A stretch of 23,688 nt of DNA from the NCBI GenBank assembly GCA_028695395.1, contig JAQVJB010000019.1, positions 1 to 23,688 of the forward strand, given 5' to 3'. This stretch comes from Actinomycetota bacterium (GTDB lineage: Bacteria; Actinomycetota; Humimicrobiia; Humimicrobiales; Humimicrobiaceae). Under the pieces are notes generated by a model that was not told the DNA's origin, searched no databases, and worked only from the letters and a program-made list of their open reading frames with translations. Made by a program: the position numbers and the translations under genes. This document shows, in pieces, positions 23,649 through 23,688 of the stretch. Numbering within the stretch: position 1 is the stretch's first letter; the number at the start of each line of letters is the position of its first letter.

Positions 23649-23688
23649 AAAAACCCTTTTCTTTTAACATTTCTTTCTCCTCTGAAGT
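23635..23688 (-). CDS. C-terminal end of a probable SepF (partial, runs off the window)
   Basis: The last 17 codons of an upstream gene read TSEEKEMLKEKGFYEEI and stop with TAA, overlapping proC by 14 nt. The pattern (S/T-x-E-(E/D)-K-x-x-x-x-E-x-GF(F/Y)) resembles the tail of SepF proteins, which tether FtsZ to the membrane, and SepF commonly lies just before ProC and DivIVA. Only the tail is visible, so the identity is tentative; the reading frame itself is better supported than the name. Confidence 0.5.
   Translation of the reverse strand, partial: TSEEKEMLKEKGFYEEI

Overview
This is a strongly A+T-rich bacterial window, tightly packed with genes and showing no insertion sequence, phage or CRISPR array. 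Three features point to a Gram-positive-type lineage: the order SepF (partial), ProC, DivIVA, DUF167; a DivIVA protein with a canonical N-terminus; and an AmaP-like alkaline-shock membrane protein. The tandem helicase-nuclease pair has the AdnA/AdnB architecture (both subunits carry a UvrD-type motor and a 4-Cys Fe-S RecB-type nuclease), best known from Actinobacteria. The left end holds a complete bacillithiol pathway, best known from Bacillota. My inference is a deep-branching, low-GC, probably uncultivated actinobacterial-type lineage. That is not proven from this window.

Layout. 1-4534 (minus): LysE-type exporter, bshC, bshB1, bshA, then the first codons of another gene. 4672-4880 (plus): a near-consensus promoter, a structured RNA of unknown class and an intrinsic terminator, followed by a branched-chain aminotransferase (to 5943) that may also have its own promoter. 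5955-13342 (minus): AmaP-like protein, tRNA-Gly(CCC), adnA-like, adnB-like. 13517-14407 (plus): diacylglycerol-kinase-family lipid kinase. 14423-15610 (minus): orphan lipoprotein substrate-binding protein of the amino-acid ABC type. 15964-18135 (plus): operon of DegV, 5-formyl-THF cyclo-ligase and a family 2 glycosyltransferase. 18162-19415 (minus): membrane HD-GYP protein with its own promoter. 19493-21387 (minus): a compact, apparently undescribed operon. It holds a CpaE/TadZ-like ATPase that has lost the P-loop lysine, a double helix-turn-helix protein, a 52-residue single-span membrane protein, and two identical copies of a 20-residue cationic amphipathic peptide. Each peptide copy lies in a perfect 107-bp direct repeat with a very strong ribosome binding site. 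21683-23688 (minus): DUF167, DivIVA, ProC and the tail of a probable SepF.

The bacillithiol genes form one thiol-redox unit, and the adnAB-like genes a double-strand-break resection unit with a tRNA gene embedded upstream. The right end is a division/polar-growth cluster. The best candidates for new biology are the duplicated-peptide operon (19493-21387) and the structured RNA before the aminotransferase (about 4707-4880).
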